A DNA stretch of 64,000 bases, from positions 2,108,001 through 2,172,000 of the forward strand of contig NZ_CP151996.1 in NCBI RefSeq assembly GCF_038593855.1. Reading direction: 5' to 3'. Each line of letters opens with the position of its first letter. The first letter of the stretch is position 1. This document shows positions 26,119-33,373 of the stretch, piece by piece. Made by a program: the position numbers and the translations under genes. Source of the DNA: Lysinibacillus sp. FSL M8-0337 (GTDB lineage Bacteria; Bacillota; Bacilli; Bacillales_A; Planococcaceae). The notes below the pieces were generated by a model. That model searched no databases. It was not told the DNA's origin and was given only the letters and a program-made list of their open reading frames with translations.

Positions 26119-27558
26119 ATGAACTGGCAACCAACTCGACAAGGAAATCGTACATTACAACAACAAATTGTAACATGGATTACAGAGCGCATTGAACGAG
26201 GGGATTGGGTTGCAGGAACAAAGTTACCAACGCAAAGGCAACTCGCAATGCAATTAGGGGTTAACCGCAGTACAGTGCAGCAAGCACTAGAGGAATTAAA
26301 GGCAGCGGGCATACTAGAAACGACGATAGGCTCAGGAATTTATGTTGCTAATACTTCTTGGCATTCATTAATTAAACAAAGGCAACCGAATTGGCAGACG
26401 TACATAGAAACAAGTCTCCACAAACCAAATTATCATACGATTCAATTAATCAACGAATATGAGCAACGGGACAATATTATTCGCTTAGGAACAGGGGAGT
26501 TAGCACCAAGCTTATTACCTACTAGTGAAATCGAGGCATCCTTAAAGGAAATCTCCTTACTACCGAAAGTGTTAGGTTATTCATCTCCGCAAGGTAACAA
26601 GCAACTGCGGGAAGCAATTTGCCAATATGTACAAAAAAGAGGCATACAGGCACAACCTGAAAATGTCTGCATTGTTTCGGGTGGACTACAAGCATTACAG
26701 CTTATTGCAGTTGGTTTGCTAGAGCAAGGTTCCATCGTATTTCAGGAACAAACATCTTATTTAAATTCTGTTCATCCATTCCAATCTGTTGGGATGCAAA
26801 TGGTGGCGATTGACCGAGATGAAGGGCTTGCCCAAACATTAGTGCACAAGAAAAGAAAAAGGCAGGCTGTTTTTTATGTTGTTCCTACGTTAAATAATCC
26901 AACTGGTGGCGTATGGACATCGTTAGAAAAAAAGCAACTCTACAAGGCTTGTAAACAATGCCGCATTCCCATTATTGAAGATGATGTCTATCATGAATTG
27001 CTTTTCAATGAAGGATCCCCATCTATAAAATCACTGGATGATAGCGGACAAGTTTTATATATCGGCAGTGTTTCCAAAACACTAAGTCCTGGACTGCGCA
27101 TTGGTTGGTTAATTGGACCAACAACAGTAATTGAACGCTTAGCGGATATTAAAATGCAAACAGACTATGGTTCAAGTGCAATCTCCCAAGAAATCGTCTT
27201 GCATTGGCTACGTACAGGAAAGTACGAATGTCATATAGTTGGTTTACGACAAGCGCTTCAGCAGCGCGCAAACTTTGTTGAACAGTTATTACATGAAAAA
27301 ATAAAAGACATTGCGAGTTGGGAACAATCAAAAGGCGGATTTTATATTTGGCTAAAATTTCACGCACCGATCGTAGATAAAGCATTTTTTATAAAGTTAT
27401 TGCAGTACAATGTTCTGATAAACCCAGGCTATATCTATGACGCGCAAGATGCACAGCATATTCGACTTTCTTATGCGTATGCAACACCAGAAGAATTGCA
27501 ATATGGAATAGAGATGTTGGTTCAAGTAGCTAAGTCGCATTCAAAAAACGGGGAGTAA
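26119..27558 (+). CDS. MocR-type GntR regulator with aminotransferase-like domain
   Basis: 479 residues. The GntR winged helix-turn-helix covers about residues 1-75 ('GTKLPTQRQLAMQLGVNRST') and the rest is a fold-type I PLP domain. The PLP-binding lysine is in 'GSVSKTLSPGLRIGW' near residue 315, and 'PTLNNPTGGVW' is the family's cofactor loop. GAGGTGA precedes the ATG. It probably controls itself and the divergent LysE gene; the interval contains a CCAATTGG palindrome. Confidence 0.9.
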   Translation: MNWQPTRQGNRTLQQQIVTWITERIERGDWVAGTKLPTQRQLAMQLGVNRSTVQQALEELKAAGILETTIGSGIYVANTSWHSLIKQRQPNWQTYIETSLHKPNYHTIQLINEYEQRDNIIRLGTGELAPSLLPTSEIEASLKEISLLPKVLGYSSPQGNKQLREAICQYVQKRGIQAQPENVCIVSGGLQALQLIAVGLLEQGSIVFQEQTSYLNSVHPFQSVGMQMVAIDRDEGLAQTLVHKKRKRQAVFYVVPTLNNPTGGVWTSLEKKQLYKACKQCRIPIIEDDVYHELLFNEGSPSIKSLDDSGQVLYIGSVSKTLSPGLRIGWLIGPTTVIERLADIKMQTDYGSSAISQEIVLHWLRTGKYECHIVGLRQALQQRANFVEQLLHEKIKDIASWEQSKGGFYIWLKFHAPIVDKAFFIKLLQYNVLINPGYIYDAQDAQHIRLSYAYATPEELQYGIEMLVQVAKSHSKNGE

Positions 27559-27587
27559 TTTACTAAAATTGATAGTTGAAACAATAA

Positions 27588-27627
27588 AAAGCGTTTTGCA
27601 TTTATAAAAAAAGATACAAAACGCTTT
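27588..27627. terminator. Bidirectional terminator after the MocR gene
   Basis: AAAGCGTTTTG (27588-27598) pairs with CAAAACGCTTT (27617-27627) around an 18-nt A-rich loop. It serves the MocR gene and, on the other strand, the 24-codon small ORF. Confidence 0.75.
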
Positions 27628-27660
27628 CAATTATAATCATCCACTTTGGATTGACATCTG

Positions 27661-27735
27661 CTACTCTAGTAGATTATCTGTTATCCAAGCGGACCTAAAT
27701 CGTAAGCTGTTGAAGGGTTTAAAAATAGATTTCAT
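27661..27735 (-). CDS. Small ORF, 24 residues, with a duplicated promoter
   Basis: ATG at 27735 is preceded by AAGGAGG with ideal spacing. The peptide starts MKSIFKPFNS and ends ITDNLLE; it is basic in the first half. The ~95 bp upstream are clearly homologous to the region upstream of the secreted-protein gene ending at 29196, including TTGA-type -35, a 16-bp spacer and TAAAAT. It may be a signalling or regulatory peptide, or the remnant of a second copy of that gene. No function can be given. Confidence 0.5.
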   Translation of the reverse strand: MKSIFKPFNSLRFRSAWITDNLLE

Positions 27736-27754
27736 ATTAAATCCTCCTTAAAAT

Positions 27755-28144
27755 TGAATAATATATAATTAATTTTATAAAAATTTGGCTTGAAATCAAT
27801 TTTTTATTAATTTTTTCGTGTTTGAGGCAGGGACAAAAAACTAATGGATAATGTAAGTGCTGCTGTAAAACATTATAAGTAATCAAGCGTCAGAAATAAT
27901 TATAATGCAACTTGTAAATTTTTAATAAAATTACATTTTTACAAAAAATACCTCTATCCTTGATATAATTGACGTTATTTGTCATGATATACAAATGATA
28001 GAATAATTATTGCCGTTTTTTGAGAGTTAACACCGTCGATTGTTGGTGTATAAATGGTATTGATTTTGACGTTTGGAAATGTTAATTTGTACTTGCTCGG
28101 GCATATCTTTATTTTCTATCGGATAGAGAGGAGTGGTTATTTTG
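27755..28144. other. Intergenic stretch with promoters on both strands
   Basis: The left part carries the minus-strand promoter of the 24-codon ORF (TTGATT, 16-bp spacer, TAAAAT, ~27770-27797). Around 27977-28012 a TTGTCA / 17 bp / AATAAT pair could drive the plus-strand small genes, overlapping an inverted repeat ATTTGT-N8-ACAAAT. No other gene is apparent. Confidence 0.45.
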
Positions 28145-28303
28145 ATGAAACTAATCATTAAAATACTTATAACGTTGTTGGGTGCAGTGTTAATTTTTAC
28201 AGACCTAAAAGAAAATAACACATGGTTACTTATTTTTTGTATTGCAGTCGCGTTATATATGACCTTCGAAGGGTTTTTTTACAAAAAGAAAAATCCTCAA
28301 TAA
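28145..28303 (+). CDS. Small membrane protein, 52 residues
   Basis: The ORF begins MKLIIKILITLLGAV and ends with the basic tail YKKKNPQ. Two hydrophobic helices (~4-19 and ~27-41) are separated by a short polar turn 'DLKENNTW'. AGGAG lies upstream of ATG 28145 or the adjacent TTG 28142. It is followed after 18 bp by the 27-codon peptide gene, so the two probably form one transcript. The function is unknown. Confidence 0.6.
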   Translation: MKLIIKILITLLGAVLIFTDLKENNTWLLIFCIAVALYMTFEGFFYKKKNPQ

Positions 28304-28321
28304 TGCCAAGGAGTGTTAATA

Positions 28322-28405
28322 ATGATATTAATAAAAAAAGGTATAGGATATACAGTAATTACGTCTATGTTGTTTGCAGGAGTTACTTTACCATTCGATA
28401 GCTAG
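28322..28405 (+). CDS. Small peptide, 27 residues, pheromone-like
   Basis: ATG at 28322 is preceded by AAGGAG at good spacing. The peptide starts MILIKKGIGY, has a hydrophobic middle and ends GVTLPFDS. The short basic start, hydrophobic core and polar tail resemble exported signal peptides such as PapR, whose active end contains LPFE. It lies just after the 52-residue membrane protein and before a strong terminator. The likeness to PapR is only four residues, so a pheromone role is a hypothesis. Confidence 0.5.
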   Translation: MILIKKGIGYTVITSMLFAGVTLPFDS

Positions 28406-28426
28406 TGATAAGATACGTATGTACAG

Positions 28427-28453
28427 AAAAAAAGCCCTATATAGGCTTTTTTT
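28427..28453. terminator. Bidirectional terminator
   Basis: AAAAAAAGCC pairs with GGCTTTTTTT around a 7-nt loop. It ends the small plus-strand operon and the secreted-protein gene on the minus strand. Confidence 0.85.
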
Positions 28454-28455
28454 AT

Positions 28456-29196
28456 TTACAATTTAGTTTTCACAGCAACTAACCACCCATCTAATTTACC
28501 GTTAACATGTGTAGGATACATTGTTGTAACAGAAGTTTCTGACATAAACTGTCCGTGAAGCAAGTTACGTATTTTACCTATTGATTTTCTTACTTTTGGA
28601 TCAAACCGCCAATAACCTGAATAGCCGGGTTCTATTGTCATTGTGTGTGAAGATTTAATACTTCTAGAGTTTGAAAAAGTATATGAAACTCCGTTCTCTA
28701 TTGATCGAAGTTGCAAATGAGTAAGGCTCGTACTAGTAGAAAAAGTTTCTGTATATTCGTAAGAGAGAGTAAAAGTATCAGAACCAGGTCCTGGATTTTC
28801 TTGAATTATACTAGCGCGTTTTCCAAATATCCTTGTTTCGTAGTTACTAAATTTATTGTAAATATGGCTCCAAGCAACAGCGAAAGGAGAAATTTTCGGA
28901 ATAGGTTCTTCTTGCGTATTCGAGAATTCATTTTTATCATTTTCTTCCATTATAATAAACTCTTCAACAGAAATAGATTCAACTACTTTTCCGCCTTCAA
29001 CCCTGTATATCTCGTCGATATAACCATTTTCTCTTATATCAAAGTATTTAAGGGTTTCCATATCATATAAAATATTTGGGTTTGTAGTTTGACGCATATT
29101 TTGTAATGGACTATCGTTTCCTGAAGCTGAGACAGTAAGTGCTGTAGTAGAAAATACTGCAAAAGCTAGTAATAAGGTCAAAATAGTAGATTTCAT
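28456..29196 (-). CDS. Secreted protein of unknown function
   Basis: 246 residues with a clear signal peptide (~1-24, ending 'ALTVSASG'). After an acidic linker, residues ~110-246 are rich in alternating Ser/Thr and aromatic residues ('SYEYTETFSTSTSLTHLQL', 'SYTFSNSRSIKSSHTMTI'), then 'EPGYSGYWRFDPKVRK'. This looks like a long beta-sheet domain. Such S/T-rich strands recall Bacillus secreted proteins with aerolysin-like folds, but I cannot claim homology. GGGAGG precedes the ATG. Its promoter region is duplicated upstream of the 24-codon ORF. Confidence 0.8.
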   Translation of the reverse strand: MKSTILTLLLAFAVFSTTALTVSASGNDSPLQNMRQTTNPNILYDMETLKYFDIRENGYIDEIYRVEGGKVVESISVEEFIIMEENDKNEFSNTQEEPIPKISPFAVAWSHIYNKFSNYETRIFGKRASIIQENPGPGSDTFTLSYEYTETFSTSTSLTHLQLRSIENGVSYTFSNSRSIKSSHTMTIEPGYSGYWRFDPKVRKSIGKIRNLLHGQFMSETSVTTMYPTHVNGKLDGWLVAVKTKL

Positions 29197-29346
29197 ATAT
29201 TTTCCTCCCTTAAATTGATTAATATATAAATAATTTTAAGAAAAATCAGAGTAATTTCAACTTTTTTTTTTGAATATTTCGTGTATATTGTTTTTAAAAA
29301 AGTAAAAATAATATACACTTTTCTAAACATTGAAAGGGAGGATACT

Positions 29347-29583
29347 ATGGAAGACAAAATTGTAGGTTGCCTGTTTTTAATTATTGCAGCTATTTTAATT
29401 TCAACTCAGTATATTGTTACGGCTATCAGTGTCTCAAATTTAACGTATGTAGGTCAGGATACTTTCTATAATTCTTTTTTTGATTCTGGCTATGTATTAT
29501 TTCTTTTCAGTATCGTTTTCTTTATCTTAGGCATTCTTTTATTGGTTAGAGGGTTTACTTCCCATTCAATCAATAAAAAATAG
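29347..29583 (+). CDS. Small membrane protein, 78 residues
   Basis: Two hydrophobic segments (~6-26 and ~48-70) with a polar loop, and a basic C-terminus. GGGAGG lies six bases upstream of ATG 29347; an earlier in-frame ATG at 29281 has no ribosome binding site. I do not recognise the family. It is divergent from the secreted-protein gene. Confidence 0.7.
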   Translation: MEDKIVGCLFLIIAAILISTQYIVTAISVSNLTYVGQDTFYNSFFDSGYVLFLFSIVFFILGILLLVRGFTSHSINKK

Positions 29584-29594
29584 TTTACATAATA

Positions 29595-29624
29595 AACCCC
29601 AATGGTAATCAAACCATTGGGGTT
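29595..29624. terminator. Bidirectional terminator
   Basis: AACCCCAATGGT pairs perfectly with ACCATTGGGGTT across a 6-nt loop, between two convergent genes. Confidence 0.8.
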
Positions 29625-29633
29625 ATTCTAATT

Positions 29634-30785
29634 TTAGTACTGGAATTTATTACGAGTAGCTAGCAATATACCAATAGCTGGTACTGTACAAATCAGCATT
29701 GCAGCAAAGGCGAGACTAGGGGATATTTCGTATAAATAGCCGCCTAAAAATGTGAGAATGGCAGTGCTTAAACCCATTGCCAGTGCTGAATATAAGCCTT
29801 GTGCATTAGGAATTTGTTCCTTCGGTAAGTTCTTTGTTAAATAGCCGATAAAGGCAAAGTGTGCTAATGCAAATGATAAGGCATGTAATACTTGTGAGCC
29901 GATAAATACCCAAACGTTTGGAAAAAGGAAGATGAGTAACCAACGTAACGATGATCCACTAGCTGCTAAGAGTAATAGTGAAGAGGAGCGCCATTTCGTA
30001 AACAGTGTATCAGCTTTCATGAAATATAAAATTTCACAAACAACTGCAATGTTAATAATCATCCCCATATAGAATGGATCGACGTGTAAATCTTCTAAAT
30101 AGATATAGCCATAACTATAGTAGGATGCATGGGCACCTTGTAATAAAATAACGATCAATAATACAATCGGAAACCCTTTAATACTCCATAATGTTTTCAT
30201 TGATAGTGATTTTGCACGTTGTTCTTTCGTAGGTACAATAAGCAATTCTTTTGGTGTTGCCATTTGTTGCATGAATAACATCCCGATAATCCCTAAAATC
30301 ATGCTCCAAAAAATAATATCCTTCCCAAAAACACCTGTTAACATACTAATAATAAGTACAGCGATAACAAAGCCAAAAGAGCCGTATGAGCGACTTTTAC
30401 CGTAATGGACATTGCCATATTGTACAAGCGTTGCCGCACTACTTTCCACAGCAGGCAATAGAGCAGGGTAAAAAATACTAAATAAAATGGTAACGAAAAG
30501 AAGAGCGATAAAACTTGTGCTTGGAATATAAAGTAAAGCTGTCAGCAATGCACCAATTGCTAATATCGTAATCAGTCGTTTATTGTGCACATATTTTGCA
30601 AGGATTGGAAAGAAAAATAGATTCGATGTTGCCCGTGCTAAAAGACCGCAGCCCATTACAACACTTGCTTGAGATACAGTAAGGTGCTTTGCATCGACTA
30701 ACCAACCTGTCCAATAAGGTAAGAAAATACCCCATGTAATAAAAAAAGCAAAGAAATTTTGAGAAAGCCATCGTTGATTGTTCAT
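29634..30785 (-). CDS. MFS transporter, HcaT-like
   Basis: 383 residues with about twelve helices, of the MFS_1-like group that includes the 3-phenylpropionate transporter HcaT. The N-terminal 'FFITWGIFLPYWTGWLVD' and central 'YGKSRSYGSFGFVIAVL' segments are typical. ATG 30785 lies 11 bases after GGAGG; ATG 30803 overlaps the ribosome binding site and is less likely. It is divergent from a Crp-family regulator gene. The substrate is unknown. Confidence 0.85.
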   Translation of the reverse strand: MNNQRWLSQNFFAFFITWGIFLPYWTGWLVDAKHLTVSQASVVMGCGLLARATSNLFFFPILAKYVHNKRLITILAIGALLTALLYIPSTSFIALLFVTILFSIFYPALLPAVESSAATLVQYGNVHYGKSRSYGSFGFVIAVLIISMLTGVFGKDIIFWSMILGIIGMLFMQQMATPKELLIVPTKEQRAKSLSMKTLWSIKGFPIVLLIVILLQGAHASYYSYGYIYLEDLHVDPFYMGMIINIAVVCEILYFMKADTLFTKWRSSSLLLLAASGSSLRWLLIFLFPNVWVFIGSQVLHALSFALAHFAFIGYLTKNLPKEQIPNAQGLYSALAMGLSTAILTFLGGYLYEISPSLAFAAMLICTVPAIGILLATRNKFQY

Positions 30786-30843
30786 AAAATTTGGTACCTC
30801 CATTTAACTATGTTGAATAATAGCACGTTCCTCGCTACAATAA

Positions 30844-30859
30844 TGTGAGATATCTCATA
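30844..30859. promoter_or_regulatory. Crp/Fnr-type palindrome between the MFS gene and the regulator
   Basis: TGTGAGATATCTCATA contains the perfect palindrome TGAGATATCTCA and fits the TGTGA-N6-TCACA pattern with one end relaxed. It lies 25 bp upstream of the regulator's ATG, so autoregulation and control of the divergent transporter are likely. Confidence 0.6.
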
Positions 30860-30883
30860 CTTTTGAACAGGAGTCCATAAAAA

Positions 30884-31549
30884 ATGCAAAAACTTACAGG
30901 TGAAGAACGTTCCTACTATATAGAAAACTTTCAAATTGAAGATTTTTTTTCGTTTGATATACATCCTTATATAGAAATATGTAAATTTGACAAAGGGGAA
31001 TGGATTTTTAAAGAAGGGTCTTTTCCAGATACGATGTACTATATGATGGAAGGCAAAGCAAAGTTGTATATGACACATAAAAATGGAAAGGTATCGCTGA
31101 TTGAATATATAGAAGCGCCATGTTTTATGGGAGAAATTGAATTGCTGAATGAGGCGAGGTATACAAAGGGGATTCAAACGGTGACAGAGACAATCTGTTT
31201 ATCCATTGCGACGCAGGGATGTAAAGACATGTTATTAGCAGATGCGCCGTTTTTACGTCGATTATGTGTCTTTTTAGGGGAAAAAGCTTCCAAAATGACG
31301 TCTAAGTATACGCAAAATCAGGCTTATCCACTGGAAAATCGGTTAGCTGCCTTTATCCAGCTATCATCTGACAAAGGCATTTATAAAGAAAAACATACAG
31401 AGATTTGTGAATACTTGGGGGTCTCTTACCGGCATTTATTATATGTTCTTGCTCAATTTTGTGAAGCTAACATTTTAGAAAAGAAAAAGAACGGCTATCA
31501 TATTATGGATGAGGCACGTCTGATGCAATTAGCGCAAGAAATTCAATAA
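30884..31549 (+). CDS. Crp/Fnr family regulator (YeiL-like)
   Basis: 221 residues. An N-terminal cyclic-nucleotide-binding-type beta-roll (~25-125, 'GEWIFKEGSFPDTMYYMMEG') is followed by a dimer helix and a C-terminal winged helix ('HTEICEYLGVSYRHLLYVLA'). There is no FNR-like N-terminal cysteine cluster. The overall pattern recalls YeiL. AGGAG precedes the ATG. A Crp-like palindrome lies just upstream. Confidence 0.88.
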   Translation: MQKLTGEERSYYIENFQIEDFFSFDIHPYIEICKFDKGEWIFKEGSFPDTMYYMMEGKAKLYMTHKNGKVSLIEYIEAPCFMGEIELLNEARYTKGIQTVTETICLSIATQGCKDMLLADAPFLRRLCVFLGEKASKMTSKYTQNQAYPLENRLAAFIQLSSDKGIYKEKHTEICEYLGVSYRHLLYVLAQFCEANILEKKKNGYHIMDEARLMQLAQEIQ

Positions 31550-31884
31550 TAATGATGGCGTTTGAGTCTTGCTCTGTTGTACTCACTTTTTTTAACGAGC
31601 CAGCGAGCTATTTGTTTTTCACTATGGCAGCAGGTACGAAATTTGTAACCATTCTTTATTACACTGTTAGGAAGGTCATTTAACGGTGCTAAAGGCATAT
31701 TCATAAAATAAGCTACTTTTAGTGCCGTTTGGTGATTCATGAGGTTTTTTGCCGTACATTTTATGTTTGTTGCAATGGGAATTCTCAATTGTCTAACGAA
31801 TACCGAGTTCGATTGCTGTTTGGCTTGTTGCTCGTTTTTTAGAAAAACCTTCGTTGTACTAGGTGAGAAACCATAACCTTTCAT
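31543..31884 (-). CDS. Hypothetical protein, 113 residues
   Basis: A basic protein (many Lys/Arg, 'RARLKRHHYY' at the end) without a recognised domain or membrane segment. GGGGG lies about ten bases upstream of ATG 31884, and it overlaps the convergent regulator gene by only 7 bp. The start and the length support a real gene, but no family is recognised. Confidence 0.5.
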   Translation of the reverse strand: MKGYGFSPSTTKVFLKNEQQAKQQSNSVFVRQLRIPIATNIKCTAKNLMNHQTALKVAYFMNMPLAPLNDLPNSVIKNGYKFRTCCHSEKQIARWLVKKSEYNRARLKRHHYY

Positions 31885-32165
31885 TCATCATGCCCCCTTC
31901 GTCGTTATTTATATTGTACAAGACCTAGCGAGTAAAAAGTCTTGATTTACATGGCTTTTACGAAAACTTAAAAGTTCGACTTTTTTTTAGTAAATTGTAA
32001 CCGTATTCATGCCATATATGTATAGAAATCATAGAAAACTTGTATAATTTCTAGAGAAAAACACGTACTCAAACTATTGTGAATTTTTCTAACTCAAAGT
32101 ATTATTGTAAGTAGAATTAACGTGAAAGGTTTCACATTGTCACGTTAACGTGAGGAGGAATTTTA
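31885..32165 (+). promoter_or_regulatory. Leader of ddh with a perfect palindrome
   Basis: TCACGTTAACGTGA (32140-32153) is a perfect 14-bp palindrome touching the AGGAGG ribosome binding site of ddh. A third half-site TTAACGTGA lies at 32117-32125. The palindrome could be a repressor operator or a hairpin that hides the ribosome binding site. No other gene is seen in this interval. Confidence 0.55.
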
Positions 32166-33146
32166 ATGAGTGCAATTCGAGTAGGTATTGTCGGTTATGG
32201 AAATTTAGGGCGCGGTGTTGAATTCGCTATTTCACAAAATCCAGATATGGAATTAGTAGCAGTATTCACACGTCGTGATCCTTCAACAGTGAGCGTTGCA
32301 AGTAACGCGAGCGTATATTTAGTAGATGATGCTGAAAAATTTCAAGATGACATTGATGTAATGATTTTATGTGGTGGCTCTGCAACGGATTTACCTGAGC
32401 AAGGTCCACACTTTGCGCAATGGTTTAATACAATTGATAGTTTTGATACTCATGCGAAAATTCCAGAGTTTTTCGAAGCGGTTGACGCTGCGGCTCAAAA
32501 ATCTGGCAAAGTATCTGTTATCTCTGTAGGTTGGGATCCAGGTCTATTTTCTTTAAATCGTGTTTTAGGCGAGGCAGTATTACCTGTAGGTACAACGTAT
32601 ACATTCTGGGGTGACGGCTTAAGCCAAGGTCACTCGGATGCAGTTCGTCGTATTGAAGGCGTTAAAAATGCTGTACAGTATACATTACCTATCAAAGATG
32701 CTGTAGAACGTGTTCGTAATGGTGAGAATCCAGAGCTTACTACACGTGAAAAGCATGCACGTGAATGCTGGGTAGTGCTTGAAGAAGGCGCAGATGCAGC
32801 AAAAGTGGAGCAAGAAATTGTAACAATGCCGAACTATTTCGATGAGTATAACACAACTGTAAACTTTATCTCTGAAGATGAGTTTAATGCCAACCATACA
32901 GGCATGCCACATGGTGGCTTCGTTATTCGCAGTGGTGAAAGTGGCGCTAACGATAAACAAATTTTAGAATTCTCGTTAAAACTTGAAAGTAATCCAAACT
33001 TCACGTCAAGTGTCCTTGTGGCTTATGCACGTGCAGCACACCGCTTAAGTCAAGCGGGCGAAAAAGGCGCAAAAACAGTATTCGATATTCCATTCGGTCT
33101 GTTATCTCCAAAATCAGCTGCACAATTACGTAAGGAACTATTATAA
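32166..33146 (+). CDS. ddh: meso-Diaminopimelate D-dehydrogenase
   Basis: 326 residues, the normal length. The N-terminal Rossmann motif is 'GIVGYGNLGRGVE' and the substrate-loop landmarks 'GWDPGLFSLNR', 'WGDGLSQGHSDAVRRI' and 'MPHGGFVIR' are intact. The enzyme reductively aminates tetrahydrodipicolinate to meso-DAP with NADPH, a one-step branch of lysine synthesis. It is characteristic of Lysinibacillus sphaericus and absent from B. subtilis. The gene is monocistronic, with a palindromic leader and its own terminator. Confidence 0.96.
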   Translation: MSAIRVGIVGYGNLGRGVEFAISQNPDMELVAVFTRRDPSTVSVASNASVYLVDDAEKFQDDIDVMILCGGSATDLPEQGPHFAQWFNTIDSFDTHAKIPEFFEAVDAAAQKSGKVSVISVGWDPGLFSLNRVLGEAVLPVGTTYTFWGDGLSQGHSDAVRRIEGVKNAVQYTLPIKDAVERVRNGENPELTTREKHARECWVVLEEGADAAKVEQEIVTMPNYFDEYNTTVNFISEDEFNANHTGMPHGGFVIRSGESGANDKQILEFSLKLESNPNFTSSVLVAYARAAHRLSQAGEKGAKTVFDIPFGLLSPKSAAQLRKELL

Positions 33147-33158
33147 AAATAAAGCTCC

Positions 33159-33191
33159 AATCCCGATTATCTAGCCATGATAATCGGGATT
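33159..33191 (+). terminator. Terminator after ddh
   Basis: AATCCCGATTATC pairs perfectly with GATAATCGGGATT (7-nt loop), followed by ATTTTATTT. Confidence 0.85.
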
Positions 33192-33373
33192 ATTTTATTT
33201 CACTAACTTTCGTTCTCTACATAAAATAATAGCTTGTTGTAATATTCATTGGAAATATGCAAAACTACATATAGTATATGGTAAACTGTCAATAATTTAA
33301 CTATTCAAAAAGAATGGAGCGTAGTCTGTTCCACAACCCGTCTTACCGTTCTTATGGGGAGGTTAGTGTAAAA

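Noticed and set aside
27661..27735. Alternative frame of the 24-codon ORF ending AYDLGPLG, as a cleaner signal-peptide end.
   Set aside because: It would need a frameshift for which there is no evidence.
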